From assembly GCA_965203475.1 (NCBI GenBank), contig OZ241890.1, positions 1,178,001 through 1,242,000 on the forward strand: a stretch of DNA of 64,000 bases, in the 5' to 3' direction. Below are positions 1-7,411 of this stretch, piece by piece (within the stretch, counting starts at the first letter, position 1; every line of letters begins with the position of its first letter). Origin of the DNA: JABDMD01 sp965203475. Its GTDB lineage: Bacteria; Pseudomonadota; Gammaproteobacteria; UBA4575. The translations under genes and the position numbers were made by a program. The notes under the pieces are model-generated. The model ran no database searches. It had not been told where the DNA came from and was given only the letters and a program-made list of their open reading frames with translations.

Positions 1-89
1 ACAGGAAGTCGGGAGCGACCGTGCGAATAAGAGGTCCATCAGGGACGATGCAACCGATTAAAGTTAGGAGATTTTAAATTGTAAAGCGA

Positions 90-239
90 CTACTTAAAAA
101 TACTCTTGAATGCCTCACTAACACCTTTACGAGTTTCGTTAAGTATCTTACTTCGAGATTGGTCTTTTGCTGTAATAGATATTAGCAACCCTAGAAAAAA
201 CAGAAATACAATTTTTTGCAAAATAAATTTATAAATCAT
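90..239 (-). CDS. Small membrane-anchored peptide, 49 aa, function unknown
   Basis: I do not recognise this gene. A hydrophobic segment at about residues 5-22 (IVFLFFLGLLISI core) is followed by a basic, amphipathic tail ending in FKSIFK, so the product would be a small inner-membrane or exported peptide. I chose the ATG at 239 because GGGAG lies 6-7 bases upstream; an upstream in-frame ATG at 275 lacks such a site. It is AT-rich, unlike the GC-rich pair just downstream on the window. There is no partner gene that suggests a role. It could still be a chance ORF, but the ribosome binding site and signal-like segment favour a real gene. Confidence 0.4.
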   Translation of the reverse strand: MIYKFILQKIVFLFFLGLLISITAKDQSRSKILNETRKGVSEAFKSIFK

Positions 240-297
240 TGATAGTCTCCCAGATTTAATATTCACCGATAGCATAGATGTGGTTTATTTCAGACAC

Positions 298-314
298 GGC
301 AAATAGCGGTCATT
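298..314. repeat. Half-copy of the dispersed palindromic repeat
   Basis: On the minus strand this reads AATGACCGCTATTTGCC, close to one arm and loop of the intact palindrome at 60901-60928 (AATGTCCGCTATTGGCC on that strand). The second arm is not present. It is probably a decayed copy of the family described at 2157, 60901, 62184, 62619, 62799 and 63280. Confidence 0.35.
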
Positions 315-344
315 CGAAAAGAGACGAATTCCGTTTTCAATAGC

Positions 345-719
345 TCAACCGCAATCGACGGAGAAGCTAGCTTCGGCCGTGCCAGTTCCGCCGTCTTCAT
401 ACAGCGTGCCTGATCCCGTGGCTGCGTTGTCGCCTTTCTGGAAATTCGACAGGTTTCCGGTGCTGTATGTGGTACCACCATCGATAATGGTCAACACGAA
501 CTTTCCGTTATTCTGCATGCCTGAGATCACGATGCCATCACCGTTGGTATCAGTGACATCTGTTTGATCAGACTTGAACTGAAAATAGTCCTGGTCGAAG
601 TATTCGCAGATGACGGCAACATTGTATTCAGTGTCTGCGAGATTCCCGGAAAAGTTTCCAGCAGCCGCCTGGCCGACCAACAACAGGTGGAGAGAAAAAA
701 TTGCGCATAGGTATTTCAT
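345..719 (-). CDS. Secreted protein of unknown function, 124 aa
   Basis: Residues 1-20 form a signal peptide (MKYLCAIFSLHLLLVGQAAA), and the mature part of about 104 residues is acidic and rich in Gly, Asp, Thr and Ser, which suits a small extracytoplasmic beta-rich protein. Two Cys residues (38 and 123) could form a disulfide. GAGGTG sits about 9 bases upstream of the ATG. It starts 29 bases after the stop of the 441-aa secreted protein at 749-2074, so the two are probably one transcript. Base composition is clearly GC-richer than the housekeeping genes, which suggests acquisition. I do not recognise the family. Confidence 0.65.
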   Translation of the reverse strand: MKYLCAIFSLHLLLVGQAAAGNFSGNLADTEYNVAVICEYFDQDYFQFKSDQTDVTDTNGDGIVISGMQNNGKFVLTIIDGGTTYSTGNLSNFQKGDNAATGSGTLYEDGGTGTAEASFSVDCG

Positions 720-748
720 TTGTTTATCACCTCGTTACTTTGCGGGGC

Positions 749-2074
749 TCAGGGCGAGCCCTTGGAATAAAACGTCGGCCAATCCATTGTTTCACCGACA
801 ACGTCAGCCAGATCAGCTTGGGTTGGCTCGCCTAAATTAACTCGGATTTCGCGTTCCAGTTCATCCACAAAAATCTTTGCGCCTTCCTTGAGCCGTTTCT
901 GGATCTTGCGTGAAAACAGCACAGGCCCTCGCCTGACATATTCTTTGTTCTCCTCCTGCAACGTCATCGGTACGAGCGTGGTCGGTGAAGAGTAGTCAAT
1001 ACTGACGCGAAACGGCCTGATCCAGTCCTCGACCCGGCAAATCCAGTATTCGCCGTAGTAGATACGACTGTCTTGCGGCAGAAAAGAGTAATGTTTGAAA
1101 GGATCCGAAGGAGTCCAGTATTCGGAGGGCTGGCCATAACCCTTGTTCTTGGGATCAATCAAGGAGACAAGACAGCCAAGTCTGCTATCGGTAGCTATTC
1201 TGTCCAGCCTTCTGCTTACCCAGTCATCCATGACTGTTTCGTCTCCTACTATCCGCAATGATTCCGGCTCTAATATGCCATCGCCATCATAGAATTCAAA
1301 TCTATCTTCCTTGTGATAGAAGAATCCAAGTTGAAATACATATTCCTCGTTGTCAGCGTCAGCCTTAAGCCTGTATCGCTGGTACTCAGTGAACAAGTCT
1401 TCAATGCCATCCTCTAACAAATTTGAAAAGGGGTCCCCTGTATCGATGCCAGCACGCGATTCCTGGTCTGCGACACGGAGGTTATCCGCTTCCGATTGCG
1501 CGGCTTTGTTGGCCGCTTTACCCAGTTCTTTTGTCCCAGCGAATTCGCCGAGTTTCTCCGCCGCCTGCCCCAAAGCTTCAAAGAAAAGCGCCGGATCATC
1601 TGCGAGTTCTTCCGGGTATTCAAGCTCGTCGCCTCCAGTTCCTTTGTCTCTTGGTGGGTTCGCAGCCGTTTCTCGGCGCGCCAGCTCATGATTCGGAATC
1701 CAGACGAAATCAGGCTCCGCCTCGGGTTCTGCGACGCTTGGAGACTTACGCTCATAGTAGCGAATGTCTGGAGTGGCTGCTGCCTTGGATTTCTCGATTA
1801 GCAGAAAGTTCTGCACCTGCGCGATTTCAGACTGATAAGACGCCTTGATGTCGTCGAGAAGGATTTCAAGTGGTGTTTTGGCATCGCCAAGCGGACCCGC
1901 TTCGTCTTCGACAATAAAAAGGTCGCAATCGCACCCGGGCGGCACGCCCGTCGCGTCGGTGGCCGCGCTGCACGCTGCTTTGCACCAGTCACTATTGGCA
2001 TTGTCCTGTGCCTGGGTGGCGTTAATGACGTTAAGCGTCAGAATCGCGGTTATTAGTATGAGCGGCCAGCGCAT
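749..2074 (-). CDS. Secreted acidic protein of unknown function, 441 aa
   Basis: A signal peptide (residues 1-22, MRWPLILITAILTLNVINAT then QA) is followed by a Cys-containing N-terminus (CKAAC, then CDCD) and a long charged, helix-prone region around residues 55-190 with many Ala, Glu and Lys. The C-terminal half is richer in aromatic residues (motifs EYQRY, YYGEYWICRVEDWIRPF) and may be a folded domain. I chose the ATG at 2074 because GAGAGG lies upstream and the signal peptide then starts at the N-terminus; a longer reading from 2110 adds 12 residues. The gene is markedly GC-rich (a typical 60-base line has about 55% GC) against roughly 40% for the core. No family recognised. Confidence 0.65.
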   Translation of the reverse strand: MRWPLILITAILTLNVINATQAQDNANSDWCKAACSAATDATGVPPGCDCDLFIVEDEAGPLGDAKTPLEILLDDIKASYQSEIAQVQNFLLIEKSKAAATPDIRYYERKSPSVAEPEAEPDFVWIPNHELARRETAANPPRDKGTGGDELEYPEELADDPALFFEALGQAAEKLGEFAGTKELGKAANKAAQSEADNLRVADQESRAGIDTGDPFSNLLEDGIEDLFTEYQRYRLKADADNEEYVFQLGFFYHKEDRFEFYDGDGILEPESLRIVGDETVMDDWVSRRLDRIATDSRLGCLVSLIDPKNKGYGQPSEYWTPSDPFKHYSFLPQDSRIYYGEYWICRVEDWIRPFRVSIDYSSPTTLVPMTLQEENKEYVRRGPVLFSRKIQKRLKEGAKIFVDELEREIRVNLGEPTQADLADVVGETMDWPTFYSKGSP

Positions 2075-2156
2075 GCTCGAAGCCTCTCGAATTATTTGAG
2101 CCGAATTCAATGTAGCACACTCCCCACCGGCCCACCAGAGAATGACAGGCAGCCAA

Positions 2157-2270
2157 CGTCCGCTTTGGGTCGATACCAGACATTTTAAAAAAAAAGATTA
2201 ATCTGTTCGAATCGGCAGAAAACTACTCATGCATTTTCTACACTTCCCACTTCCATGGTGGTCGTCCATG
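2157..2270. repeat. Dispersed palindromic repeat with 110-bp conserved tail, copy A
   Basis: A decayed palindrome (CGTCCGCTTTGGGTCGAT with CAGACATT) leads into a stretch that matches 63286-63395 in the same orientation at about 98 of 110 positions when aligned by eye without gaps. The unit contains the shared core GATTAATCTGTTCGAATCGG. It lies in the gene-free stretch 2075-2388, in which I see no gene. The element is non-coding here, although its match near the other end of the window happens to be open in one frame. Confidence 0.75.
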
Positions 2271-2388
2271 ATTCGACTCATATTCGTGCTTCCCTGTACT
2301 TACACTTTGGGTCATTTGACAGAGAACAAGGATTTTTAAGAAGTAACCACATTAATTTTGAAGTCTTTAAGATGTCATAAAACTGAAA

Positions 2389-2417
2389 TTGTTTCTATAA
2401 TTTATCAAGCTTATAAT
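2389..2417 (+). promoter_or_regulatory. Possible sigma-70 promoter for the PEP-CTERM-type gene
   Basis: TTGTTT (2389-2394) and TATAAT (2412-2417) are separated by 17 bases, and another TATAAT occurs at 2424-2429. The -10 is a full match; the -35 is weak. The transcript would begin near 2424 and carry a short leader before GAGGTG and the ATG at 2452. The region is very AT-rich, so chance matches are possible. Confidence 0.4.
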
Positions 2418-2451
2418 ACAGTCTATAATAATAAGCGCATGAGGTGGGATC

Positions 2452-3369
2452 ATGCTAAAAACAAATATTTTCTTTATCGGTAAAGCAGTTCTAATTTTAA
2501 GTGGCTTTGCATTACTTGCTGTTAACGGCAATGCTAATGCCGCAATGGCTGATGTTGATATTTTTAGCTTCCCTGATGGCCCCGCATCATCAATGGAAGT
2601 AGATTCCGATTCTGGACCCATCATGGCTAGTGTTACAGATTTAATAGATGGAAACTATTTTGCTTCTGCCAATGTTAGTACTGGAACACTTGCTGCACGT
2701 GTAAATGGTGGGCCTGGAGCAACCAGTAATATCTTCTCCGATTCGGGGCGTCAAGCCGTCAGCACTATAGAAATTAGCTTTACAAATGTTACGACTTCGC
2801 CAATTGCATTACCTTCTGGATGGCTTTCGTTATTTGTTACTTCAGAGAATTCTAGTACACCTGCTCCCGACAGTTTTGCAAGACACAATATTCAACCAAA
2901 ATTACAAGCAAGCACCAGCACAGCAGCTACTAACGTACAAGTAAATAGTAATAACGCTGTTCTATATTTTGATAATAATGGAAATTTCGTTCCTGGAATG
3001 AGTGGAATTAATTTCATGCCGGTTGCAAGATTTGGCGCAGACATTGATGTTACAACGAATGATTTTGAAGAGTTTGTAGCTGAATTACTGTTAGGACCAT
3101 TGACCGTCAATCCAGGAGATACCCTAGACATTTTGGCTGAGTTATTTATTACTGCGGCCGGTACAAACAATACGTTAAGCACTACAGACGCTTCGAATAC
3201 AGCAGAATTATTATTTCAATTACCAGCAGATGTTTCGATAAATGATTTTGATATCGATACTACGGCTAATCTGGACTGGGTAGTTCCTATTCCAATCCCC
3301 CCGGCCATTTGGCTATTCATATCTGCGTTTGGATTTTTAGGATTTATTAGTCAAAGAAAATATCATTGA
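2452..3369 (+). CDS. PEP-CTERM/VPxxP-type secreted protein, 305 aa
   Basis: This is an exported protein with a C-terminal sorting signal of the PEP-CTERM class. A signal peptide (about residues 1-30, ending NANA) and a Ser/Thr/Asn-rich, low-Cys passenger precede the tail VPIPIPPAIWLFISAFGFLG, a transmembrane helix and a basic end (SQRKYH). In this class the tail is recognised by an exosortase, which cleaves it and links the protein to the cell surface or matrix; no exosortase gene lies in the window. A strong GAGGTG precedes the ATG. It is AT-rich like the core and unlike the GC-rich pair to its left. The passenger domain is not one I recognise. A similar tail ends the protein at 61158-61907. 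Confidence 0.8.
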   Translation: MLKTNIFFIGKAVLILSGFALLAVNGNANAAMADVDIFSFPDGPASSMEVDSDSGPIMASVTDLIDGNYFASANVSTGTLAARVNGGPGATSNIFSDSGRQAVSTIEISFTNVTTSPIALPSGWLSLFVTSENSSTPAPDSFARHNIQPKLQASTSTAATNVQVNSNNAVLYFDNNGNFVPGMSGINFMPVARFGADIDVTTNDFEEFVAELLLGPLTVNPGDTLDILAELFITAAGTNNTLSTTDASNTAELLFQLPADVSINDFDIDTTANLDWVVPIPIPPAIWLFISAFGFLGFISQRKYH

Positions 3370-3425
3370 AATAATCTCTAAAGTGTCCGACTCTACCCGT
3401 AAACAGTTTTTTTATAGGAATACAC

Positions 3426-3450
3426 TAAAAAGGGCGCACGAGGCGCCCTT
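3426..3450 (-). terminator. Intrinsic terminator of the pnp transcript
   Basis: AAGGGCGC (3430-3437) and GCGCCCTT (3443-3450) form an 8-bp stem with a 5-base loop. Reading the minus strand, the stem is followed by a short T run (complement of 3427-3431). It sits 22 bases past the pnp stop codon. It may also stop the converging PEP-CTERM-type gene. Confidence 0.85.
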
Positions 3451-3471
3451 AATAAAAGTTTTTTTGAAAGC

Positions 3472-5565
3472 TTAATCATCAATCGCTTTCATACTCAACC
3501 GAATTCTTCCTTGTTTATCAATCTCCAATACTTTAACGCGAATCACGTCCCCTTCAGAAAGTTCATCGGAAACATTTTCCACTCGCTCGTGTGAGATTTG
3601 GGAAATGTGTACTAATCCATCCTTTCCAGGAAGTACACTTACAAAAGCACCAAAGTCCATAATTTTTACCACCGTGCCTTCATAAATTTTGCCAACTTCT
3701 ACATCGGCCGTGATATCTTCAATGCGTTTTTTAGCATCATCTCCCGCGGCTTTATCGATGGATGCAATTTTTACATTTCCATCATCATCAATATCGATTG
3801 TGGTCCCTGTGTCTTCGGTGAGTTGACGAATAGTGGCGCCACCTTTGCCAATGACGTCTCTAATTTTATCTGGATTAATTTTTAGAACCGTAAAACGAGG
3901 CGCAAATTCCGACATTTCTTCACGCGGTGCAGGAATAGCTTGATTCATCACATCTATAATATGTAAGCGCCCTTCACGTGCTTGTTTTAATGCAATTTCC
4001 ATAATTTCTTTGGTAATGCCTTCAATCTTGATATCCATTTGTAAGGCCGTAACACCTTCTTGGGTACCCGCCACTTTAAAGTCCATATCGCCTAGATGAT
4101 CTTCATCACCTAAAATATCGGTAAGCACTGCAAAGTCTTCACCTTCTTTAATTAAGCCCATAGCAATTCCAGCTACCGGCGCCTTTGTGGGAACACCTGC
4201 ATCCATCAACGATAAACTGGTACCACAAACACTGGCCATTGAACTAGACCCATTGGATTCCGTAATTTCTGAAACCACACGAATAACATAAGGAAAATCA
4301 TCTTCGCTAGGCACTACCGCTTGTATGCCACGCTTGGCGAGTTTTCCATGTCCAATTTCACGACGTTTTGGAGAACCGACAAATCCAGTTTCACCTACAC
4401 AAAATGGTGGAAAGTTGTAGTGCAACATAAAGTTATCTTTAAACTCACCTTCAATGGCATCAATAATTTGCGCATCACGCCCTGTACCTAAAGTGGTTAC
4501 TACAATGGCTTGTGTTTCACCACGAGTAAACAATGCACTGCCATGGGTGCGTGGCAATACACCGGTTCGGATTGTGATAGGCCGAACCGTATGCTGATCA
4601 CGCCCATCAATTCGTTTTTCACCCGCTAAGATTTTGCTGCGTACAATTTTTTTCTCGAGTTTTTTAAATGCCGCTTGAACATCCGCTTCACTAGGCCCTT
4701 CTTCACTTTGATCATCATTTGCTACTAATGCTTCTACGGCTTGGTTGCGAACTTCAGCGACTTTTTCTTGGCGTTCTAGTTTTTCTGCGATTTGATAGGC
4801 TTCGCCTAAGGGTTGTTTACACGTCTCTTCAATTTTTTGATGTAGTTCTTCATCCGTTTCTGGTGGCTGCCAATTCCATGCAGTATTGTTTACTTCTGCC
4901 GCAAACTCATTAATAGCATTAATTGCCGTTTGCAAAGAATCGTGCCCAAACATAACAGCACCTAACATTACTTCTTCTGGCAAGATATCCGCTTCAGATT
5001 CCACCATTAAAACAGCACTTTGTGTTCCCGCCACGACTAAATCGAGTCTTGAGTTTTTTAACTGTGAATAAGTGGGGTTTAATATAAAATTTCCATCGAT
5101 ATGTCCTACACGTGCCGCACCCATGGGGCCATTAAAAGGAATACCAGAAATTGCTAATGCAGCTGATGCCCCAATCATTGCTGGTATATCAGGGTCAATG
5201 TCTGTATTCATAGACATTACGGTGGCAATAATTTGAACTTCGTTGGTAAAATCTTTGGGAAACATGGGGCGGAGAGGTCGGTCGATGAGGCGGCAGGTAA
5301 GTGTTTCTTTTTCAGTAGGTCTTCCTTCTCGTTTAAAAAATCCACCCGGGATTTTTCCTGCCGAATATGTCTTCTCTTGGTAATTCACGGTTAAAGGAAA
5401 AAAGTCTCGACCAGGTTCAGATTCTTTTTTACCTACGGCGGTAACCATAACAGTGGTACCTGCCATATCTACCATGACTGCGCCATCAGCCTGGCGAGCG
5501 ATTTCACCTGTTTCTAATGTGATTTTATGATCTCCATATGAGAATGATTTTGTTACTTTACCCAC
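3472..5565 (-). CDS. pnp: Polyribonucleotide nucleotidyltransferase (PNPase)
   Basis: PNPase degrades RNA 3' to 5' by phosphorolysis and can work in the RNA degradosome. The 697 residues show two RNase PH domains (about 10-145 and 320-460), the acidic motif LGDEDHLGDMDF near 490 that holds catalytic aspartates, a KH domain with IGKGG near 570, and a C-terminal S1 domain (about 620-690, GTVVKIMDFGAFV). Length fits the family (711 in E. coli). It is the last gene of the rimP-nusA-infB-rbfA-truB-rpsO-pnp series and ends at a clear terminator. The 139-base gap to rpsO holds a hairpin that may be an RNase III or terminator site. Confidence 0.98.
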   Translation of the reverse strand: MGKVTKSFSYGDHKITLETGEIARQADGAVMVDMAGTTVMVTAVGKKESEPGRDFFPLTVNYQEKTYSAGKIPGGFFKREGRPTEKETLTCRLIDRPLRPMFPKDFTNEVQIIATVMSMNTDIDPDIPAMIGASAALAISGIPFNGPMGAARVGHIDGNFILNPTYSQLKNSRLDLVVAGTQSAVLMVESEADILPEEVMLGAVMFGHDSLQTAINAINEFAAEVNNTAWNWQPPETDEELHQKIEETCKQPLGEAYQIAEKLERQEKVAEVRNQAVEALVANDDQSEEGPSEADVQAAFKKLEKKIVRSKILAGEKRIDGRDQHTVRPITIRTGVLPRTHGSALFTRGETQAIVVTTLGTGRDAQIIDAIEGEFKDNFMLHYNFPPFCVGETGFVGSPKRREIGHGKLAKRGIQAVVPSEDDFPYVIRVVSEITESNGSSSMASVCGTSLSLMDAGVPTKAPVAGIAMGLIKEGEDFAVLTDILGDEDHLGDMDFKVAGTQEGVTALQMDIKIEGITKEIMEIALKQAREGRLHIIDVMNQAIPAPREEMSEFAPRFTVLKINPDKIRDVIGKGGATIRQLTEDTGTTIDIDDDGNVKIASIDKAAGDDAKKRIEDITADVEVGKIYEGTVVKIMDFGAFVSVLPGKDGLVHISQISHERVENVSDELSEGDVIRVKVLEIDKQGRIRLSMKAIDD

Positions 5566-5675
5566 TGACTTTTCCTATTTGATTGACTATTAATTTATAC
5601 ATACGTACACATACTTTATATAAAGTATGCATAGAGATACTACTCGTATTGATTGCGCCTTCTTGTAAATGTTTA

Positions 5676-5708
5676 CTAACGAACTCTCGAAGAGAGTTTA
5701 ATCGTTAG
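5676..5708 (-). terminator. Hairpin after rpsO: weak terminator or processing site
   Basis: AACTCTC (5682-5688) pairs with GAGAGTT (5692-5698), and outer arms CTAACGA (5676-5682) and TCGTTAG (5702-5708) extend the structure to overlap the rpsO stop codon. No strong T run follows on the minus strand, so it may act as a partial terminator or a nuclease processing site between rpsO and pnp, as is known for the E. coli pair. Confidence 0.45.
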
Positions 5709-5974
5709 CGTCTCAACCCAAGTGATTGGATGAGGTCTTGATATCTTTTTTGATCTTTGGAGCGCAAATAATCAAGAAGCCTTCGACGATGATTAACCAT
5801 TTTTAAAAGACCGTGTCTAGAATGGTGGTCTTTTTTATGTTTTTCAAAGTGATCGCTTAAATGAGAGATACGTGCTGATAATAAAGCTACCTGTACCTCA
5901 GGCGAACCTGTGTCATTACCATCACGTTGGTATTTTTTTACTATTTCTGACTTATCTGTTGCTGTTATTGCCAT
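5705..5974 (-). CDS. rpsO: 30S ribosomal protein S15
   Basis: S15 binds the central domain of 16S rRNA early in 30S assembly. The 89 residues match the full-length family, with the conserved helix GSPEVQVALLSARISHLSDH and the C-terminal LLDYLRSKDQKRYQDLIQSL GLRR region. It sits in its usual place between truB and pnp, and a good promoter lies 55-80 bases upstream, so it can be expressed apart from the upstream operon. In relatives S15 represses its own translation through its leader; the short leader here could serve that role, but I cannot show it. Confidence 0.98.
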   Translation of the reverse strand: MAITATDKSEIVKKYQRDGNDTGSPEVQVALLSARISHLSDHFEKHKKDHHSRHGLLKMVNHRRRLLDYLRSKDQKRYQDLIQSLGLRR

Positions 5975-6028
5975 CTTATATTTTTGCCTTATCTTCTTTC
6001 TACCATTACCTATATTTTCGACTGCGCG

Positions 6029-6056
6029 ATTCTACCACGTCACCTGCTCTGAACAA
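6029..6056 (-). promoter_or_regulatory. Promoter for rpsO-pnp
   Basis: On the minus strand, TTGTTC (6051-6056) and TAGAAT (6029-6034) are 16 bases apart, followed by a GC-rich CGCGC segment typical of growth-regulated ribosomal promoters. The expected start near 6022 gives a leader of about 48 bases before rpsO. Confidence 0.6.
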
Positions 6057-6107
6057 GTAAATATCTATACTTTTCATACACATCCACGTATAGCCAAATG
6101 GATATCA

Positions 6108-6124
6108 AACTCTTACTAAGAGTT
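6108..6124 (-). terminator. Hairpin at the end of truB
   Basis: AACTCTT (6108-6114) and AAGAGTT (6118-6124) form a 7-bp stem with a 3-base loop that overlaps the truB stop codon. The T run on the minus strand is poor, so read-through into rpsO is likely. Confidence 0.35.
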
Positions 6125-7028
6125 AACTTAAACATTTTGGTGCTACTCGGCCATCCTCTAAAATTTTCCCTACCCCATAAAAATGATCATTATTGTCATA
6201 GATACGCACCACACCGGAGTTAGGCGAATCTGGAACCTCCACCGCATTACCATGCTTAATGGCAGACATGAGTTCATAATTAAAATTCAACGCGGGCCAA
6301 CTTTGTAGTGCATAATCGATCGGTAACAATAACTTATCTAGTAATGAAAAATCTGCTTGTAGTTCTTGCAGTGCATTTAATGTGTACATAGAGTCATTAG
6401 TAAAGGGACCCAAAGTCGTACGTCTCAATTCCAACACATGTGCCCCACACCCCAGACATTTGCCTAAATCTTCAATCAAAGTTCTTATATAGGTGCCCTT
6501 CGAACATTCAACATGCATTTTCAATTCATCATGATTTCGATGTAATAACTCAAATTTAAAGATGGTCACTTGCCTGGGTATTCGATCTATTTGCTTACCT
6601 TCGCGTGCAATCTGATACAGTCGCTTGCCTTGATGCTTTACAGCAGAATACATAGGTGGAACTTGTTCAATTTGACCAGATAACGTGTTAATACCATCCA
6701 AAATATTTTGCTCAGAAACATTGGAGGCATCCCGTTGCTGCAAGATTTCTCCATCTGCGTCCCCTGTATCTGTAGTAGCACCTAGTTTTGCTACCACTTC
6801 GTAAGACTTATTCGCAGACAGAAGATAATTAGAAATTTTTGTAGCGAGCCCAAAGCAGATTACCAACATACCCGTCGCAAGAGGATCTAAGCTTCCGGTA
6901 TGTCCTGCTTTTTTTGCTTGATATATTTTTTTTACTAGTTGGAGAGCTTTGTTAGAAGTTATTGTAGTTGGTTTATCCAATAACAAAATTCCATGTAATT
7001 CTCGACCACTAAATTTTTGACTAGACAT
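6123..7028 (-). CDS. truB: tRNA pseudouridine(55) synthase
   Basis: TruB makes the universal pseudouridine at position 55 of the T loop of tRNAs and also helps tRNA folding. The motif GHTGSLDPLATG at residues 42-53 carries the catalytic Asp48. The 301-residue length and the C-terminal PUA-like part (VRIYDNNDHFYGVGKI) are normal. It starts 14 bases after rbfA in the nusA operon. The ATG at 7028 gives the expected N-terminus just before the GILLLDKP motif. Confidence 0.97.
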   Translation of the reverse strand: MSSQKFSGRELHGILLLDKPTTITSNKALQLVKKIYQAKKAGHTGSLDPLATGMLVICFGLATKISNYLLSANKSYEVVAKLGATTDTGDADGEILQQRDASNVSEQNILDGINTLSGQIEQVPPMYSAVKHQGKRLYQIAREGKQIDRIPRQVTIFKFELLHRNHDELKMHVECSKGTYIRTLIEDLGKCLGCGAHVLELRRTTLGPFTNDSMYTLNALQELQADFSLLDKLLLPIDYALQSWPALNFNYELMSAIKHGNAVEVPDSPNSGVVRIYDNNDHFYGVGKILEDGRVAPKCLS

Positions 7029-7042
7029 ATAAAAGCAAACTT

Positions 7043-7393
7043 TTAGGATTTAAGACTTTTATTAATAAGTTGCTCTATGCGGTCACTCTTTGCTTCTGTA
7101 TCGTCCACCATGAACCTTAGTTCAGGCATCTTTCGCATTTGTAATTTTTTGCTTAATTGAGTACGCAAAAATCCACCCGCACTTTCTAATCCTTGTAGTA
7201 TTTCGCTTACATCTTGTTGTATATCAAGGGGACTGAAATAAATTTTAGCGATGCCTAAATCATTACTGACAACAACATCATAGATAACTATTTCAGAGAC
7301 ACGAGGATCTTTTACTTCTTGGTGAAGCATCATGGTAAGTTCGCGGCGCAGCAACTCTCCAACCCGCAAAGCTCTGGAGGAATCTTGTTGCAT
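7043..7393 (-). CDS. rbfA: Ribosome-binding factor A
   Basis: RbfA is a 30S maturation factor with a KH-like fold that acts near the 16S 5' end and is important in the cold. The 116 residues contain the family features RVGELLRRELTMML, DPRVSEIVIYDVVVS and the central LPELRF-like MPELRFMVDD. Length fits (133 in E. coli). It lies between infB and truB in the conserved order, 18 bases after infB. Confidence 0.96.
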   Translation of the reverse strand: MQQDSSRALRVGELLRRELTMMLHQEVKDPRVSEIVIYDVVVSNDLGIAKIYFSPLDIQQDVSEILQGLESAGGFLRTQLSKKLQMRKMPELRFMVDDTEAKSDRIEQLINKSLKS

Positions 7394-7411
7394 GTGAATT
7401 AAAAGAAAATT

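Noticed and set aside
1423..1848. 141-codon open frame on the plus strand opposite the secreted protein gene
   Set aside because: Long antisense frames are expected in GC-rich coding sequence. The minus-strand frame has a signal peptide and ribosome binding site; this one has neither.
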